Assembly: GCF_014279655.1 (NCBI RefSeq)
Contig: NZ_CP047946.1
Span: 1,178,001-1,242,000, forward strand
Direction: 5' to 3'
DNA length: 64,000 nucleotides
Origin: Synechococcus sp. ROS8604
GTDB lineage: Bacteria > Cyanobacteriota > Cyanobacteriia > PCC-6307 > Cyanobiaceae
Shown: positions 44,819 to 55,357 of the stretch, piece after piece
How positions within the stretch are numbered: position 1 is the first letter of the stretch
Layout: the number at the start of each line of letters is the position of its first letter
Translations under genes and position numbers: made by a program
Notes under the pieces: model-generated
Told to the model about the DNA's origin: nothing
The model's database searches: none
Seen by the model: the letters and a program-made list of their open reading frames with translations, nothing else

Positions 44819-45055
44819 TCATGCATCGCCAATAGGTGTTACTTCCTTTAGACGTTCGTTGAGCTGCATCGCCATCGACTGACGCCCAACTGCAAGCACT
44901 TTGAGGGTGTCCTCGTGCATACGTAGTTGGGCATCAGCAACCTGCATTCCTCTGACGAGCTCTTTCAGATCATCTGGGAGCTTATTGAGGTCATAGCGTT
45001 TGCCTTCAAAGGTCAGAATTGGATTCTGGTCTTGAGAGACGGAAGAGCTGGTCAT
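44819..45055 (-). CDS. Small protein, DUF6447-like
   Basis: A 78-residue protein (ATG 45055; TTG 45058 gives one more residue). ILTFEGKRYDLNKLPDDLKELV, then QVADAQLRMHEDTLKVL, has the layout of DUF6447-type small cyanobacterial proteins: a short beta-hairpin naming the KRYD/DLxxLP motif and a following long helix. The function is unknown; the helix is probably an oligomerisation coil. It is the first gene after the terminator, transcribed from the interval near 45.06-45.1 kb. Confidence 0.55.
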   Translation of the reverse strand: MTSSSVSQDQNPILTFEGKRYDLNKLPDDLKELVRGMQVADAQLRMHEDTLKVLAVGRQSMAMQLNERLKEVTPIGDA

Positions 45056-45108
45056 CAATGAGATGCAATCGCAAAGATCTTATTGGCTGGTGCGTTACTT
45101 GAAACCAT

Positions 45109-46848
45109 TCATTCGTTAACGCGGATGAATTGTCTTTCGCAGAGTTCCCGATATCTGCCGCCCTGGCTCATCAGAGCGTCGTGGCTGCCCTGTTGGCTAA
45201 TGCGACCATGCTCTAAGACAACAATCAGGTCGGCTTCTTGAACGGTGGCCAGACGATGGGCGATCACAATCACAGTTCGGCCCAGCATGGCTTGCTTGAG
45301 TCCAAGTTGAACGGCGGCCTCCGCCTCTGCATCGAGGGCACTGGTGGCTTCATCCAACAACATCACGGCGGGATTTCCCAGCACAGCTCTGGCAATGGCA
45401 ATGCGCTGGAGCTGTCCGCCGGAAACGTTGGTGCCGCGCTCTTGCAGACGGGTGTTGTAGCCGTCTGGGAGACGGATGATGAAATCGTGGGCGTTGGCGA
45501 GCTTTGCGGCTTGATGGAGCTGTTCCTGCGTGGCCTGTCGACCAAATCGAATCGCTTCCGCAATCGTTCCTGAAAAGACGCTGCTGCGTTGCGGCACCAG
45601 AGCCACTTGTTGTCTCAGGTCGCGCGCGCTGACCTGGCTCAGATCCTTGTCATCAAAAAGGAGCTGTCCTTTGTTGACGCGATTAAAGCGAAGGAGCAGA
45701 GAAAAAAGTGTTGTCTTACCAGCCCCCGACGGTCCCACGAGGGCCACAACTTGTCCGGCCTTGATGGAGAGATTGAAGTTTTGAAGAACTGGTTGCCCTG
45801 GGGTGTAAGCGAATTCGACTTCATGGAAGTTCAAATCTCCCCGCAAGCGACCAAGCGGGAGCGACGGGACGGGATCGGCGGGTTCCGAAGGCTCCTTCTC
45901 GATTTCACGCAGACGGCGCAGTGAGGATTGTCCCTGCTGAAATTCGTTGTAATTCGCCGTGACATGGGCGATCGGATCGATCAGCAGGACCAGGCCGGTG
46001 AGATAACTGATCAACTCAGGGACGGCAAGGTCGCCGCTACTGATCCTGATCGCGGCTAAGACCAGGACGGTGGCGAAACCCAGGACCTCAATGATCCCGA
46101 CCACGGGATGTTGAAGCGCCACCAGGCGATAGGTGTTGTACCGAGCTTGGCGATGCTGATCGATTTCATCTTCAAAACGGCGCTCTAGCCAGGGTTCTGC
46201 CGCAAACGCGCGTACCAGTGGTAGCCCTTCGATGGCTTCTCCCAGCAGACCTGCCAGCTCACTCACCTTTTTTTGGCTTCGTTCTGTGGCGACCATCACC
46301 CTCGCTCCAAACAGGCTGATCAGCCAGGCAACGAAGGGTGCTAGCAGCAGGATTGCGAGGGTTAATTTCCAGTCAAGCCAAAGCATGTAGCCAAGAACGG
46401 CCACTAACTGCAGAGCACTTGGGATGCTGTCGTGGAGGGTTTTGTAAATCACCTCGCTCACACGATCGGCATCTTCGGTGAGCCGATAGGTGAGATCACC
46501 TGACGACATTTTTTCCAAGGCACCGAGCTGCACCTTCTGAAGCCTTTGAAACAGGTCTCGTCTCAGCGACTGGCTGACTTGCAGAGCAGGACCTGCAAGC
46601 AGGGAGTCTTGGCCAAATTGTGCGAGTTTTTGGATCGCGAACACCAACAGAACCAGGCCAATGACCGGCAGGATTCTTTGCAAATCACCCGAGCCCACAT
46701 CGGGCAAGAGTCGGCCCATCAGTCGCATCAACACCAACTGGCTGCTGACAAAAACCAGCATGCAAAGAGTGCCGATCGCCAGGAGACGCCTGTGAGGTCG
46801 CAGCAGTGGAATCAATCTGCGGAATCCCGCTTCTGATGGCTTCAGCAT
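45109..46848 (-). CDS. ABC exporter, fused membrane and ATPase domains
   Basis: A 579-residue half-transporter from ATG 46848. About six membrane segments lie in residues 1-310 with the loop EAIEGLPLVRAFAAE. The ATPase domain has Walker A GPSGAGKTT, signature NVSGGQ, Walker B VMLLDEATSALD and an H-loop (IVIAHRL). The arrangement is that of MsbA/LmrA-type type IV exporters, which act as homodimers exporting lipids, peptides or drugs; the substrate here is unknown. The start is divergent from the S4-domain gene with under 50 bases between them. Confidence 0.9.
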   Translation of the reverse strand: MLKPSEAGFRRLIPLLRPHRRLLAIGTLCMLVFVSSQLVLMRLMGRLLPDVGSGDLQRILPVIGLVLLVFAIQKLAQFGQDSLLAGPALQVSQSLRRDLFQRLQKVQLGALEKMSSGDLTYRLTEDADRVSEVIYKTLHDSIPSALQLVAVLGYMLWLDWKLTLAILLLAPFVAWLISLFGARVMVATERSQKKVSELAGLLGEAIEGLPLVRAFAAEPWLERRFEDEIDQHRQARYNTYRLVALQHPVVGIIEVLGFATVLVLAAIRISSGDLAVPELISYLTGLVLLIDPIAHVTANYNEFQQGQSSLRRLREIEKEPSEPADPVPSLPLGRLRGDLNFHEVEFAYTPGQPVLQNFNLSIKAGQVVALVGPSGAGKTTLFSLLLRFNRVNKGQLLFDDKDLSQVSARDLRQQVALVPQRSSVFSGTIAEAIRFGRQATQEQLHQAAKLANAHDFIIRLPDGYNTRLQERGTNVSGGQLQRIAIARAVLGNPAVMLLDEATSALDAEAEAAVQLGLKQAMLGRTVIVIAHRLATVQEADLIVVLEHGRISQQGSHDALMSQGGRYRELCERQFIRVNE

Positions 46849-46890
46849 CAAGTCAGACTATCAATGGCGATTGGACTGACTGGTGCAGGA

Positions 46891-47088
46891 ATGAGACTTG
46901 ATCAATTCCTTAAATGGATGGGCTGGGTGGCGACGGGTGGAGAAGCCAAGCTGAGGATTCAAGGGGGTGACGTGTTCGTCAATGGCGACCTTGAGCAGCG
47001 GCGTGGCCGTCAACTGAAAGCCGGCGATCGCGTCCAAATGGGTGTCGACTCTGCCGAAGTTTCGGATTCTCTTCAGGCAGGGCCGTAA
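46891..47088 (+). CDS. S4-domain RNA-binding protein (YbcJ-like)
   Basis: A 65-residue protein from ATG 46891 (an ATG at 46864 adds nine residues). MRLDQFLKWMGWVATGGEAKLRIQ and GDVFVNGDLEQRRGRQLKAGD form an S4 alpha-L RNA-binding motif with the usual conserved lysine/arginine residues. Short stand-alone S4 proteins of this kind bind structured RNA or ribosomes. Its stop is 33 bases before tpiA; it is the first gene of a plus-strand run with tpiA, folP and a DCC protein. Confidence 0.85.
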   Translation: MRLDQFLKWMGWVATGGEAKLRIQGGDVFVNGDLEQRRGRQLKAGDRVQMGVDSAEVSDSLQAGP

Positions 47089-47121
47089 GTTGTCAGCTGC
47101 TGAGCTGCAGAGGACGGAAGC

Positions 47122-47853
47122 GTGCGCAAACCGGTGATTGCTGGCAACTGGAAAATGCACATGACCTGTGCGCAAGCCAGGGCCTGGATGGGCACGTTTC
47201 TCCCTCTCATTGCAGAGCTGCCCGATGACCGACATCTGGTGGTGGCTCCACCCTTTACGGCGATCAGCACGCTCGCTGAGCTGAGCCAAGGAACGCGCCT
47301 TGAACTATCCAGCCAGAACGTGCACTGGGAGGGAGAGGGCGCGTACACCGCTGAGATCTCTCCGAGCATGCTCAAGGAGCACAACGTTGAATACGCGATC
47401 GTTGGTCACAGCGAACCTCGTAAGTACTTCAGCGAGAGTGACGAACAGATCAACCACCGTGCGCGATCGGCTCAAACCAATGGCTTGATTCCGATTGTTT
47501 GCGTTGGGGAAAGCGACGAGCAGCGCAGCCGAGGAGAGGCTGAGAGGGTCATTCGTCGTCAGGTTGAACAGGGCTTAGAAGGACTGGACCCCAGCCAGCT
47601 GGTGGTGGCCTACGAGCCGATCTGGGCGATTGGTACGGGCAAAACCTGTGAAGCGAGTGAAGCCAATCGCATCTGCGGATTGATTCGTAGTTGGGTGGGC
47701 TCACCAGATTTGATCATTCAATACGGGGGCTCCGTGAAACCAGGCAATATCGACCAGTTGATGGGAATGAGTGATATCGATGGGGTGTTGGTTGGCGGTG
47801 CCTCTCTCGACCCTGAAGGCTTTGGGCGGATCGCGAACTACGTGAAAAGCTGA
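47122..47853 (+). CDS. tpiA: Triosephosphate isomerase
   Basis: A 243-residue TIM; start GTG 47122. GNWKMH (catalytic lysine), [11 protein letters not shown] (catalytic histidine region), [12 protein letters not shown] (catalytic glutamate and flexible loop) and [10 protein letters not shown] are all present. The change from the usual VGHSERR to VGHSEPR is minor. It interconverts dihydroxyacetone phosphate and glyceraldehyde 3-phosphate in glycolysis and the Calvin cycle. Confidence 0.97.
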   Translation: MRKPVIAGNWKMHMTCAQARAWMGTFLPLIAELPDDRHLVVAPPFTAISTLAELSQGTRLELSSQNVHWEGEGAYTAEISPSMLKEHNVEYAIVGHSEPRKYFSESDEQINHRARSAQTNGLIPIVCVGESDEQRSRGEAERVIRRQVEQGLEGLDPSQLVVAYEPIWAIGTGKTCEASEANRICGLIRSWVGSPDLIIQYGGSVKPGNIDQLMGMSDIDGVLVGGASLDPEGFGRIANYVKS

Positions 47854-47858
47854 CGTCG

Positions 47859-48692
47859 ATGCGCTGGCCGAAGGATTGGGGCACGCGCCCTGCCGTGATG
47901 GGAGTGATCAACCTCACTCCCGATTCCTTTAGCGATGGTGGTCAGTTCAATCAGCTCGATCGGGCCTTGGCTGAGGCGGAGCGTCAGATTGCCTCAGGGG
48001 CTGATTGTTTGGATCTAGGTGCGCAAAGCACCAGGCCGAATGCGACTGAAGTGGGAGCGGATGAGGAGCTCAAGCGCCTGTTGCCAACGCTGAAGGCCAT
48101 TCGTGCCGCTTACCCCAAGGTGTTGATCTCCGTTGATACCTTTCTTGCCGTGGTCGCCAACCAGGCGCTGGAGGCTGGCGCTGATTGGATTAACGATGTG
48201 AGCGGTGGACGCCGTGATTCAGAGATGTTTCCGCTGATCGCTCGTGCGGGATGCCCATTTGTGCTGATGCACAGTCGCGGCACGAGCCAAACGATGGATC
48301 GCTGCACGGACTATGGAGAACAGGGTGTTGCCCAAACGGTTTTGGAGGAATTACGAGCAGCAACAACGTGTGCTCTTGAGGCCGGTATGAATCGTGACCA
48401 GTTGCTTTGGGATCCAGGCCTTGGTTTTGCGAAAACAACCGCACAAAATCTCACCCTGTTGCAGCAGCTCGAGACCCTTGTGGCTGAAGGGATTCCCCTG
48501 TTGCTGGGTCCCTCTCGAAAACGTTTTATCGGAGCTGTGCTCGATGAACCAAGAGCTCGTGCCCGTCTTTGGGGGACGGCTGCTGTCTGTGCCAGGGCGG
48601 TGGAGGCTGGCGTTGCCGTCCTACGTGTGCACGACGTAGGACCTATTCATCAAGTGGTGACCATGGCCTCAGCCATTCGTTCAGATCGCTAG
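47859..48692 (+). CDS. folP: Dihydropteroate synthase
   Basis: A 277-residue TIM-barrel enzyme. MGVINLTPDSFSDGGQFNQ is the family N-terminal signature, then DLGAQSTRPNATEV, SVDTF and DPGLGFAKT, with GPSRKRFIGAV at the pABA/pterin phosphate site. It joins 4-aminobenzoate to hydroxymethyl-dihydropterin diphosphate in folate synthesis. The ATG lies five bases after the tpiA stop, so the two are coupled. Confidence 0.95.
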   Translation: MRWPKDWGTRPAVMGVINLTPDSFSDGGQFNQLDRALAEAERQIASGADCLDLGAQSTRPNATEVGADEELKRLLPTLKAIRAAYPKVLISVDTFLAVVANQALEAGADWINDVSGGRRDSEMFPLIARAGCPFVLMHSRGTSQTMDRCTDYGEQGVAQTVLEELRAATTCALEAGMNRDQLLWDPGLGFAKTTAQNLTLLQQLETLVAEGIPLLLGPSRKRFIGAVLDEPRARARLWGTAAVCARAVEAGVAVLRVHDVGPIHQVVTMASAIRSDR

Positions 48693-48716
48693 AACAAGGT
48701 CGATTTCCATGTGGCG

Positions 48717-49118
48717 ATGATGAGTGAACCGAGTCTCACTCTCTTGTATGACGGTGGATGTCCGCTGTGTCTTCGAGAAGTCAAGTTTCTGAAACGCCGC
48801 GATTTGCATGGAAGGCTCGCTTTTATCGACATCGATCAAGACGCCTACGACCCTGCCCAATGGAAGGGAATTAGTTACCGAGAAGCGATGGCACGCATTC
48901 ATGCCATCCGTGCTGATGGAGAGATTCTTCAGGATGTGGCTGTGTTCCGAGAGGCCTATCGCTGCGTTGGACTTGGTTGGATCTATGCCCCGACCCAATG
49001 GCCTCTGATTGGATCTTTGATTGATCGCATCTATGCACTTTGGGCCTCGCAGCGTTTGCGCATGACAGGACGCGCAAGCCTAAATGAACTATGCAATTGC
49101 AAGCAGAATGCTTCTTGA
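48717..49118 (+). CDS. DCC-family thiol-disulfide oxidoreductase (DUF393)
   Basis: A protein of about 133 residues from ATG 48717 (GTG 48711 and ATG 48720 are alternatives). The DCC motif YDGGCPLC (CxxC redox pair) and FLKRRD follow, then LAFIDIDQDAYD and the C-terminal helix DRIYALWASQR. Proteins of this thioredoxin-like family are of unknown function but some are membrane-associated redox factors. It ends the S4-tpiA-folP run. Confidence 0.85.
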   Translation: MMSEPSLTLLYDGGCPLCLREVKFLKRRDLHGRLAFIDIDQDAYDPAQWKGISYREAMARIHAIRADGEILQDVAVFREAYRCVGLGWIYAPTQWPLIGSLIDRIYALWASQRLRMTGRASLNELCNCKQNAS

Positions 49119-49410
49119 TTCAGGGCGATTCGCGGCGAAAAGTTTTCTGATTGCATGATAATTGCCTCCTCTATCTCGTTGTAGAGTCTCTAAAAAGCAA
49201 GCCTATTTTTTGAACACTTTGAACTTGCAAGCTCTTATTGAAGAAATTCTACTGTTGGCTTGTATTCTCGAGCCCTTGAGTCGGAGATGAGTCTTCGTAG
49301 CATGATCAATAAAAAGCTGCAAATATACATTGTTAATGGGTTCTAGCGACTATTTCTTCAAAGCGCTTATGTGCTTCCAGGATTTATTTATGAGATGGAA
49401 CCGGAAAAGA
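49119..49410. other. Intergenic region before the convergent chlH end
   Basis: About 290 A/T-rich bases between the DCC gene and the end of chlH, which come from opposite strands. No ORF of note and no strong hairpin. The short TTCGCGGCGAA palindrome near 49130 is followed by AAGTTTTCT and might weakly terminate the plus-strand operon. Confidence 0.35.
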
Positions 49411-52400
49411 TTACCCCTCTGATGTGACTCCTTCGATTCGATCCTCAACCTCTTGATAAAGCTCTTGAAGTTGTTGGATATTTTCATTAGAAGTTTCCCA
49501 GTATCCACGGCCGTTTACTTCTAGCAGGGTGCCTACAATGCGCCTGAAACTATGAGGGTTGAGTTCCAGTAAGCGTTTGCGCATTTCTGGATCGTTGATG
49601 AATGTTTCATTCGCTTCTTCGTACACAAAGTTGTCAACAGATCCGCTAGTCGCACTCCACCCGAGCGTGAAGTTGAGTCGTTTGGCTACCTCACGCACAC
49701 CTTCATAACCCGAATCAAGCATCCCTTCGTACCACTTCGGATTCAGTAATTTGGTGCGGGAGTCAAGGCGAATGGTTTCGCTTAAGGAGCGAACCTGAGC
49801 ATTCGCCGTGGTCGTGTCTGCGATGTAGCTCGTGGGTGTTTTCCCATCATCGCGCAGCCCCTGAATCAGCTTGGTGGGGTCGCTGTCGAAGTAGTGGCTG
49901 ACATCGGTGAGCGAGATCTCAGCGGAGTCGAGATTTTGGAATGTCACGTCTGCTGTCTTCATGACTGATTCGAAGACGTCGCGTTTTTGATCCATTTCGC
50001 CGGGGTTGTCGGCATTAAATGCAAACGTTTTGCGGGAGAGATACATCTCCTGCAGTTCTCCTTCCTCTTCCCAACTGCTGTTTTCAACGGCGAGGTTCAC
50101 ATTTGAGCTGTAGCTGCCGCTGGCATTAGAAAACACACGGCAGGCAGCATCGCGAAGGGTTGTTCCTTCTTTTTCAGCTTGTTCAAGAGCATGTTTTCGA
50201 ACAAAGTTTTGTTCAAAGGCTTCATCAGATTCCGCAGCCATCTTCACGCCTTGATCAATCAGGGCCATCTGATTGATAAATAAATCTCGGAACACGCCCG
50301 AACAATTCACCACAACATCAATCCTTGGTCGGCCCAGTTCTTCCAGGGGAATGAGCTCTAGCTTGTTAACCCTGCCTAAGGAGTCTGGAACGGGGCGAAC
50401 TCCGATGAACCAAAGGATCTGTGCGAGAGATTCCCCGTAGGTTTTGATGTTGTCTGTTCCCCAGAGCACGCAAGCGATGGTTTCAGGCCAATCGCCTTGC
50501 TCTGCTCTCTGGCGTTCGATCAATTTGTCGACAACAACTTTGGCTGCAGCAACAGCTGCTCTGGTTGGAATCGCTTGAGGATCCAGAGCGTGAATGTTTT
50601 TGCCACTGGGCAGTACGCCTGGATTCCGGATTGGGTCTCCACCAGGTCCTGGGAGAACGTATTCCCCATCAAGAGCCCTTAAGAGGCTCTCCATTTCCAT
50701 GTCTGCGCAGATTTGTTGGAGGCAGAAACGCAAATAGGTAAACAGGGTGTCCAGCGCCGTGTTGTCGATGCTTGAAAAGCCACCAGCTGAACAGGCTCGG
50801 AACCAAGGCGATGGCAGTTTGAATCCGAAGCGAGAGATCAGATCCAGCAACCAACCAAAGTTTTCTCGCATGTTGACGCGACCATCACCCCCTGTGAGCG
50901 ATCGCACCATGGAACCCACAGCAGCGCGTGAGACTTCTGTGATCGTGCGATTGAGCTCCACATCTTCAAGCACACCATCGTCGTTGCCTCGATAGATGTC
51001 TTCAATCTTGCGGCCGATCGATTCTGCGAGCAGCCCAGGAAGAGAACGAAGGCCTTCTTCTTCACGCTCCAAGGCGGCAATGCTCACCAGCGTTGCAATC
51101 GCTTCTTCTGCTGTGGGCGGCTTGCCGATGGTATGGAGGCCGCATGGAAGCAGGCGACTCTCAATTTCCATCAATTGGCGGTAGATGGCCCCAACAATGG
51201 CATCGCGATCTTCAAGCGTTAGATCAGAGGAATCATCGTCTGGAAGGGTGACGTCTTTATCAAGATTGCAAAGGCGAGCGGTTTCCACGATTGCATTCAC
51301 GATCTGAACTCCTCGACCGCTTTCCCTCAGTTGTTGATAGGAACCCACCAACTCACCCAGCTCCTTTAAGCCTTTGTAGAGGCCAGCATTTTCTGCTGGA
51401 GGTGTGAGGTAACTAATCGTGGACGCATATCCCCTCCGCTTAGCGATCGTTGCTTCAGATGGATTATTCGCTGCGTAGTAATAGAGATTTGGCAAGGCTC
51501 CGATGAGGGAGTCTGGATAACAGGTTTCACTCATACCCATTTGCTTGCCGGGCATAAATTCAAGGGACCCATGGGTTCCGAAATGGAGCACGGCATCTGC
51601 TCCCCAAACTTTCTCTAAATAGGTGTAATAGGCCGCGAATCCATGGTGGGGACTTGCGCTGCGGGAATAGAGAAGGCGCATGGGATCGCCTTCATAACCA
51701 AATGTTGGTTGTACCCCAACAAAAATATTTCCAAAATGACGTCCATAAATCAATAAATTCTGTCCGTCACTGTTTAAATTACCTGGTGGTTTTCCCCAGT
51801 TTTCCTCTAAGCGTTCGGAATAGGGAGTGAGTCGTTCATACTCTTCAACGCTCATGCGATGGGCGATCGAGAGTTCTGGTGAGCCTTGAAGCGCTTCTGG
51901 ATCGTTGATGACTGTTTCCATGAGTGCCTTGGCATCACGCGGCATGTCCTGCACGTCGTATCCCTTGGCCTTCATTTCTTGAAGAACCCTGTGAATGGAA
52001 TCGAAAACGTTCAGATAGGCGGCCGTTCCCACATTTCCTTTGTCAGGGGGAAAGCTGAAAACAGTGATCGCTAACTTTTTTTCTGCCCGTGGTTTGAGCC
52101 GTAGGGACGACCATCGGATTGCCCTCTCCGCGATGGCATCGACGCGATCTTGAAGGGTGTGGGCCTTGCCAGTGGCGTCATCACGACCAGATAAAACAAT
52201 CGGTTCGATGGCTCCATCTAATTCGGGAATCGCGATTTGCAGTGCAACTTGTACTGGATGAAGGCCTAGGTCACTTTTCTCCCATTCCTGGGTGGTTTGA
52301 AAGACCAATGGCAGGGCCACCATGTAGGGCCTGTTGAGCTTTTTGAGCGACTCAACAGCCTTCGGGTGATCCTGACGCGCTGGACCGCCAACCAGGGCAA

Positions 52401-53424
52401 AGCCTGTCAGCGAAACGATGCTGTCGACCAAAGCCTGATCTGAATTGAGCGGGTCGTAGAAGAACGCATTGACCGGCTTTGAGAAATCAAGACCTCCGCA
52501 GAAGATCGGAATCACGCGTGCACCACGGAATTCAAGTTCTTGGATGGTGGCTACGTAATGGGCATCGTCTCCCGTCACGATGTGACTGCGCTGAAGCACA
52601 AGGCCAATTACTGGCCCGTTACGGGCTTTTTCGTTGAGATCTGGGCGACTGGCCGTCCAATTCAAATATTCCTTCAAGTCCTCAAACATTTGAGGTGCGA
52701 GTGGATGCCAAATACCTAGATCAGGAAAGACTTCGGGATCTGCAACGGCTAAATCAGGACGATCATCACTTTCTGATGCAGGAAAAACATATTTATCAGC
52801 CAGCATCAGCAGAAAATTGCGCAGATTATCTGGAGTGCCACCCAACCAATATTGAAAACTGAGCATGAAGCTGCGGGCGTCTTGCGCTTTCTCGACAGGC
52901 AAATACTTGAGCACCGTTGGAAGCGTGTTCAAAAGTTTGAGCATGGCGTCTTGAAACCCTGCGCCACCAGCTTCCTTTCGCTTTTTCATGAAGCCGGCAA
53001 TCGCGCTCTTGCTCTGGCCGAGTTGCGCCATCGAGAAGCTGCCAAGCTTGTTGAGACGCATCACTTCTGGCATCGAAGGGAAGACGACTGCGGCCTTCAA
53101 TCGATCGCGGTGCGGACTGACAGCATCAACAACTTTTTGTGCCAGATCTTCAATGAAGATCAGGGATCCAATAAAGACATCCGTTTCAGCGATGTCTTTT
53201 TGAAAATCTGCATAGTTGAGCTCATCACGTAGTTCCTCGATGAGATAACCGCACAGTTCGATACCAATGGGACCGTCTTGGGCATTAAGGCTGACCGCTG
53301 CCTGCGTTAACGCACTCTGATATTGCGGTTCAAGAACGACGTAGACGGCCTTCATGACCGAATGGTGATTGTTGTTCTCAGCAGGAACAATCCGACGATC
53401 AGCGGAACGGACCTGCGTAAACAT
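49411..53424 (-). CDS. chlH: Magnesium chelatase subunit H
   Basis: A 1,337-residue protein from ATG 53424 (GTG 53430 gives two more). The N-terminal region [20 protein letters not shown] and the central [19 protein letters not shown] and [26 protein letters not shown] segments are diagnostic of the large CobN/BchH family, and the length matches cyanobacterial ChlH. It is the protoporphyrin IX-binding subunit that works with ChlI and ChlD to insert Mg2+, the first committed step of chlorophyll synthesis; the others are not in the window. Its promoter must lie in the 110 bases before dapB on the opposite strand. Confidence 0.97.
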   Translation of the reverse strand: MFTQVRSADRRIVPAENNNHHSVMKAVYVVLEPQYQSALTQAAVSLNAQDGPIGIELCGYLIEELRDELNYADFQKDIAETDVFIGSLIFIEDLAQKVVDAVSPHRDRLKAAVVFPSMPEVMRLNKLGSFSMAQLGQSKSAIAGFMKKRKEAGGAGFQDAMLKLLNTLPTVLKYLPVEKAQDARSFMLSFQYWLGGTPDNLRNFLLMLADKYVFPASESDDRPDLAVADPEVFPDLGIWHPLAPQMFEDLKEYLNWTASRPDLNEKARNGPVIGLVLQRSHIVTGDDAHYVATIQELEFRGARVIPIFCGGLDFSKPVNAFFYDPLNSDQALVDSIVSLTGFALVGGPARQDHPKAVESLKKLNRPYMVALPLVFQTTQEWEKSDLGLHPVQVALQIAIPELDGAIEPIVLSGRDDATGKAHTLQDRVDAIAERAIRWSSLRLKPRAEKKLAITVFSFPPDKGNVGTAAYLNVFDSIHRVLQEMKAKGYDVQDMPRDAKALMETVINDPEALQGSPELSIAHRMSVEEYERLTPYSERLEENWGKPPGNLNSDGQNLLIYGRHFGNIFVGVQPTFGYEGDPMRLLYSRSASPHHGFAAYYTYLEKVWGADAVLHFGTHGSLEFMPGKQMGMSETCYPDSLIGALPNLYYYAANNPSEATIAKRRGYASTISYLTPPAENAGLYKGLKELGELVGSYQQLRESGRGVQIVNAIVETARLCNLDKDVTLPDDDSSDLTLEDRDAIVGAIYRQLMEIESRLLPCGLHTIGKPPTAEEAIATLVSIAALEREEEGLRSLPGLLAESIGRKIEDIYRGNDDGVLEDVELNRTITEVSRAAVGSMVRSLTGGDGRVNMRENFGWLLDLISRFGFKLPSPWFRACSAGGFSSIDNTALDTLFTYLRFCLQQICADMEMESLLRALDGEYVLPGPGGDPIRNPGVLPSGKNIHALDPQAIPTRAAVAAAKVVVDKLIERQRAEQGDWPETIACVLWGTDNIKTYGESLAQILWFIGVRPVPDSLGRVNKLELIPLEELGRPRIDVVVNCSGVFRDLFINQMALIDQGVKMAAESDEAFEQNFVRKHALEQAEKEGTTLRDAACRVFSNASGSYSSNVNLAVENSSWEEEGELQEMYLSRKTFAFNADNPGEMDQKRDVFESVMKTADVTFQNLDSAEISLTDVSHYFDSDPTKLIQGLRDDGKTPTSYIADTTTANAQVRSLSETIRLDSRTKLLNPKWYEGMLDSGYEGVREVAKRLNFTLGWSATSGSVDNFVYEEANETFINDPEMRKRLLELNPHSFRRIVGTLLEVNGRGYWETSNENIQQLQELYQEVEDRIEGVTSEG

Positions 53425-53542
53425 CAGCACTTCTAAGCAATGTAAAGAAGCTTACGGGTGTGAGAGTCGCTCTGCTTGAGATCGGTATTTCGTGTTACAT
53501 CCGCGCCTGGCCCCATAGGCTGAGTCCATCTGCAACACGTTC

Positions 53543-54394
53543 ATGAGCGACATCCAGACCGGCTCGATACCCGTAGTGGTGACCGGTGCGCTGGGTCGAA
53601 TGGGTGCAGAAGTGATTCGAGCTGTGCAGATGGCTCCGGATTGTCATCTAGTGGGTGCCGTGGACAACACGCCCGGCAAAGAAGGGCAAGACGTGGGCGA
53701 ATTACTGGGGCTTTCGGCCCTTGAGGTGGCTGTGACTGCTGATCTAGAAGGCTGTTTGTGCTCTGCAAGTCAGGCGGTTCGTGATGCAGGGCCTGGGCAA
53801 GGAGCCGTCATGGTGGATTTCACCCATCCTTCGGTGGTGTACGCCAACACCAGAGCTGCGATTGCCTATGGAGTGCATCCCGTGATCGGGACCACGGGGT
53901 TGTCACCGGCTCAACTTGATGACCTCCAATCCTTTTCCGACAAGGCATCCGTGGGTGGAGCTGTGATTCCCAACTTCTCTGTGGGGATGGTGCTGCTTCA
54001 GCAGGCCGCTGCTGCTGCTGCCCGGTTTTATGACTACGCCGAGCTGACCGAGCTGCATCACAACCGCAAAGCCGATGCTCCTAGTGGAACCTGCATCAAA
54101 ACAGCCGAACTTATGGAGGAGTTAGGCAAACAATTCAACGAATCAGAAGTGGATGAGCATGAATCCCTTGCTGGTAGCCGTGGTGGGCAGCGTCCGAGTG
54201 GGCTGCGATTGCACTCTTTGCGATTGCCTGGCCTGGTGGCCCATCAGGAAGTGATGTTTGGCTCCCCAGGTGAGACCTACACCCTGCGACACGACACGAT
54301 TGATCGGGCTGCCTACATGCCAGGCGTTTTGCTTTGCGTCCGCAAAGTGCGGCATCTTCAAGCCCTGGTCTACGGCCTTGAGCGTCTTCTTTAA
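53543..54394 (+). CDS. dapB: 4-hydroxy-tetrahydrodipicolinate reductase
   Basis: A 283-residue enzyme of lysine and cell-wall diaminopimelate synthesis. [18 protein letters not shown] is the nucleotide-binding site, then [21 protein letters not shown] and [13 protein letters not shown], and [20 protein letters not shown] holds the catalytic H/K pair. Sequence is full-length. It reduces hydroxytetrahydrodipicolinate with NAD(P)H. It is divergent from chlH and followed by an unidentified membrane protein and an Hli gene. Confidence 0.97.
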   Translation: MSDIQTGSIPVVVTGALGRMGAEVIRAVQMAPDCHLVGAVDNTPGKEGQDVGELLGLSALEVAVTADLEGCLCSASQAVRDAGPGQGAVMVDFTHPSVVYANTRAAIAYGVHPVIGTTGLSPAQLDDLQSFSDKASVGGAVIPNFSVGMVLLQQAAAAAARFYDYAELTELHHNRKADAPSGTCIKTAELMEELGKQFNESEVDEHESLAGSRGGQRPSGLRLHSLRLPGLVAHQEVMFGSPGETYTLRHDTIDRAAYMPGVLLCVRKVRHLQALVYGLERLL

Positions 54395-54406
54395 CGGGTT
54401 GGCACG

Positions 54407-55081
54407 ATGTTGATTCCGCTTCGTCCCGGTGAGTTGTATCGGTTGATTCCTGCTGTTGCTACGGGCCAGCAATTCAGATCTGCCCTTGGCAATCCTCGAA
54501 AAATTCTCCAGCGTTTGCTGATCGCCACGATTGGGGGAGTGATCACTCTCTTGATCAGTCAGAGCCAGCTATCCAGTCGTTGGGGCTCGATCTTGCTGGT
54601 GATTGGTGTTGTGTTTCTCCTCTACATCTTGTGGGGACCGATCGTCGAAGCTGGTCGAAAAAATGCAGTCTTACGTCGCTATCCAGCTGCCGCTCTTTTT
54701 GAAGGGGAGATCGTTAAGACCTATCGGCAGGAGCGAGTTGAAAATCAAAGGGAGCAGGCTGATGCTCGCGGCCAGCTTGAATTGATTGAAAATCGACGGA
54801 CCTGGCTGGTGCTGGAGCTAGCTGATGAGGACGGCTATCTCGGACGGATCTCTTTTCCAATGACCAAACAACACGCTTCGATCCGCCCCGGAGTTGTGAT
54901 CCGTTGCGTGGTCCTGAGTGATCGCAACGACTTTTCGAGATTGGGGGCCCTAACGGATGCTTGGCTTCCTGGCCTGCGGATGTGGATCGGTGAGTACCCA
55001 TACCTGCTGCGCCCTGCATTTGAAGACCTCTGTCGCATGCGCTTGCGCAAGGTTTCTTCACAAATGGGTTACACTTCTTAA
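54407..55081 (+). CDS. Membrane-anchored protein, unknown function
   Basis: A 224-residue protein with two hydrophobic segments near residues 37-50 (LLIATIGGVITLLI) and 60-77 (GSILLVIGVVFLLYILWG). The rest is cytoplasmic-like: a polar part with VKTYRQERVENQREQ and LELIENRRTWLVLELADEDG, ending in YPYLLRPAFEDLCRMRLRK. I recall similar cyanobacterial proteins loosely named phosphate ABC transporter permease, but nothing in the sequence supports that. It sits 12 bases after dapB and 17 bases before the Hli gene, so it likely shares their transcript. Confidence 0.6.
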   Translation: MLIPLRPGELYRLIPAVATGQQFRSALGNPRKILQRLLIATIGGVITLLISQSQLSSRWGSILLVIGVVFLLYILWGPIVEAGRKNAVLRRYPAAALFEGEIVKTYRQERVENQREQADARGQLELIENRRTWLVLELADEDGYLGRISFPMTKQHASIRPGVVIRCVVLSDRNDFSRLGALTDAWLPGLRMWIGEYPYLLRPAFEDLCRMRLRKVSSQMGYTS

Positions 55082-55098
55082 ACACCGGTAGGTTCCCC

Positions 55099-55350
55099 AT
55101 GACTCAGGCCTCTACAAACGCTGCAACCATTCGCGGCGCAACAGTGACCACCGAAGATGGTGGTCGTCTCAATGCCTTCGCAACAGAGCCACGCATGGAA
55201 GTTGTGGACGTCGAGAGTGGTTGGGGCTTCCATGAGCGTGCCGAAAAGTTGAACGGTCGAATGGCCATGCTTGGCTTCATCGCTCTGCTTGCTACTGAAC
55301 TGGCCATGGGCGGTGAATCCTTCACCCGTGGACTGCTCGGCATCGGCTGA
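55099..55350 (+). CDS. High-light-inducible protein (Hli/SCP)
   Basis: An 83-residue single-helix chlorophyll-binding protein. The helix carries the family motif ERAEKLNGRMAMLGFIALLATE, with ExxNGRxAMxG providing chlorophyll and pairing residues. The long polar N-terminus faces the cytoplasm. Such proteins dimerise in the thylakoid membrane and bind chlorophyll and carotenoid to quench energy under high light or during photosystem assembly. The gene is followed by a flavin monooxygenase gene after eight bases. Confidence 0.93.
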   Translation: MTQASTNAATIRGATVTTEDGGRLNAFATEPRMEVVDVESGWGFHERAEKLNGRMAMLGFIALLATELAMGGESFTRGLLGIG

Positions 55351-55357
55351 TCACGGT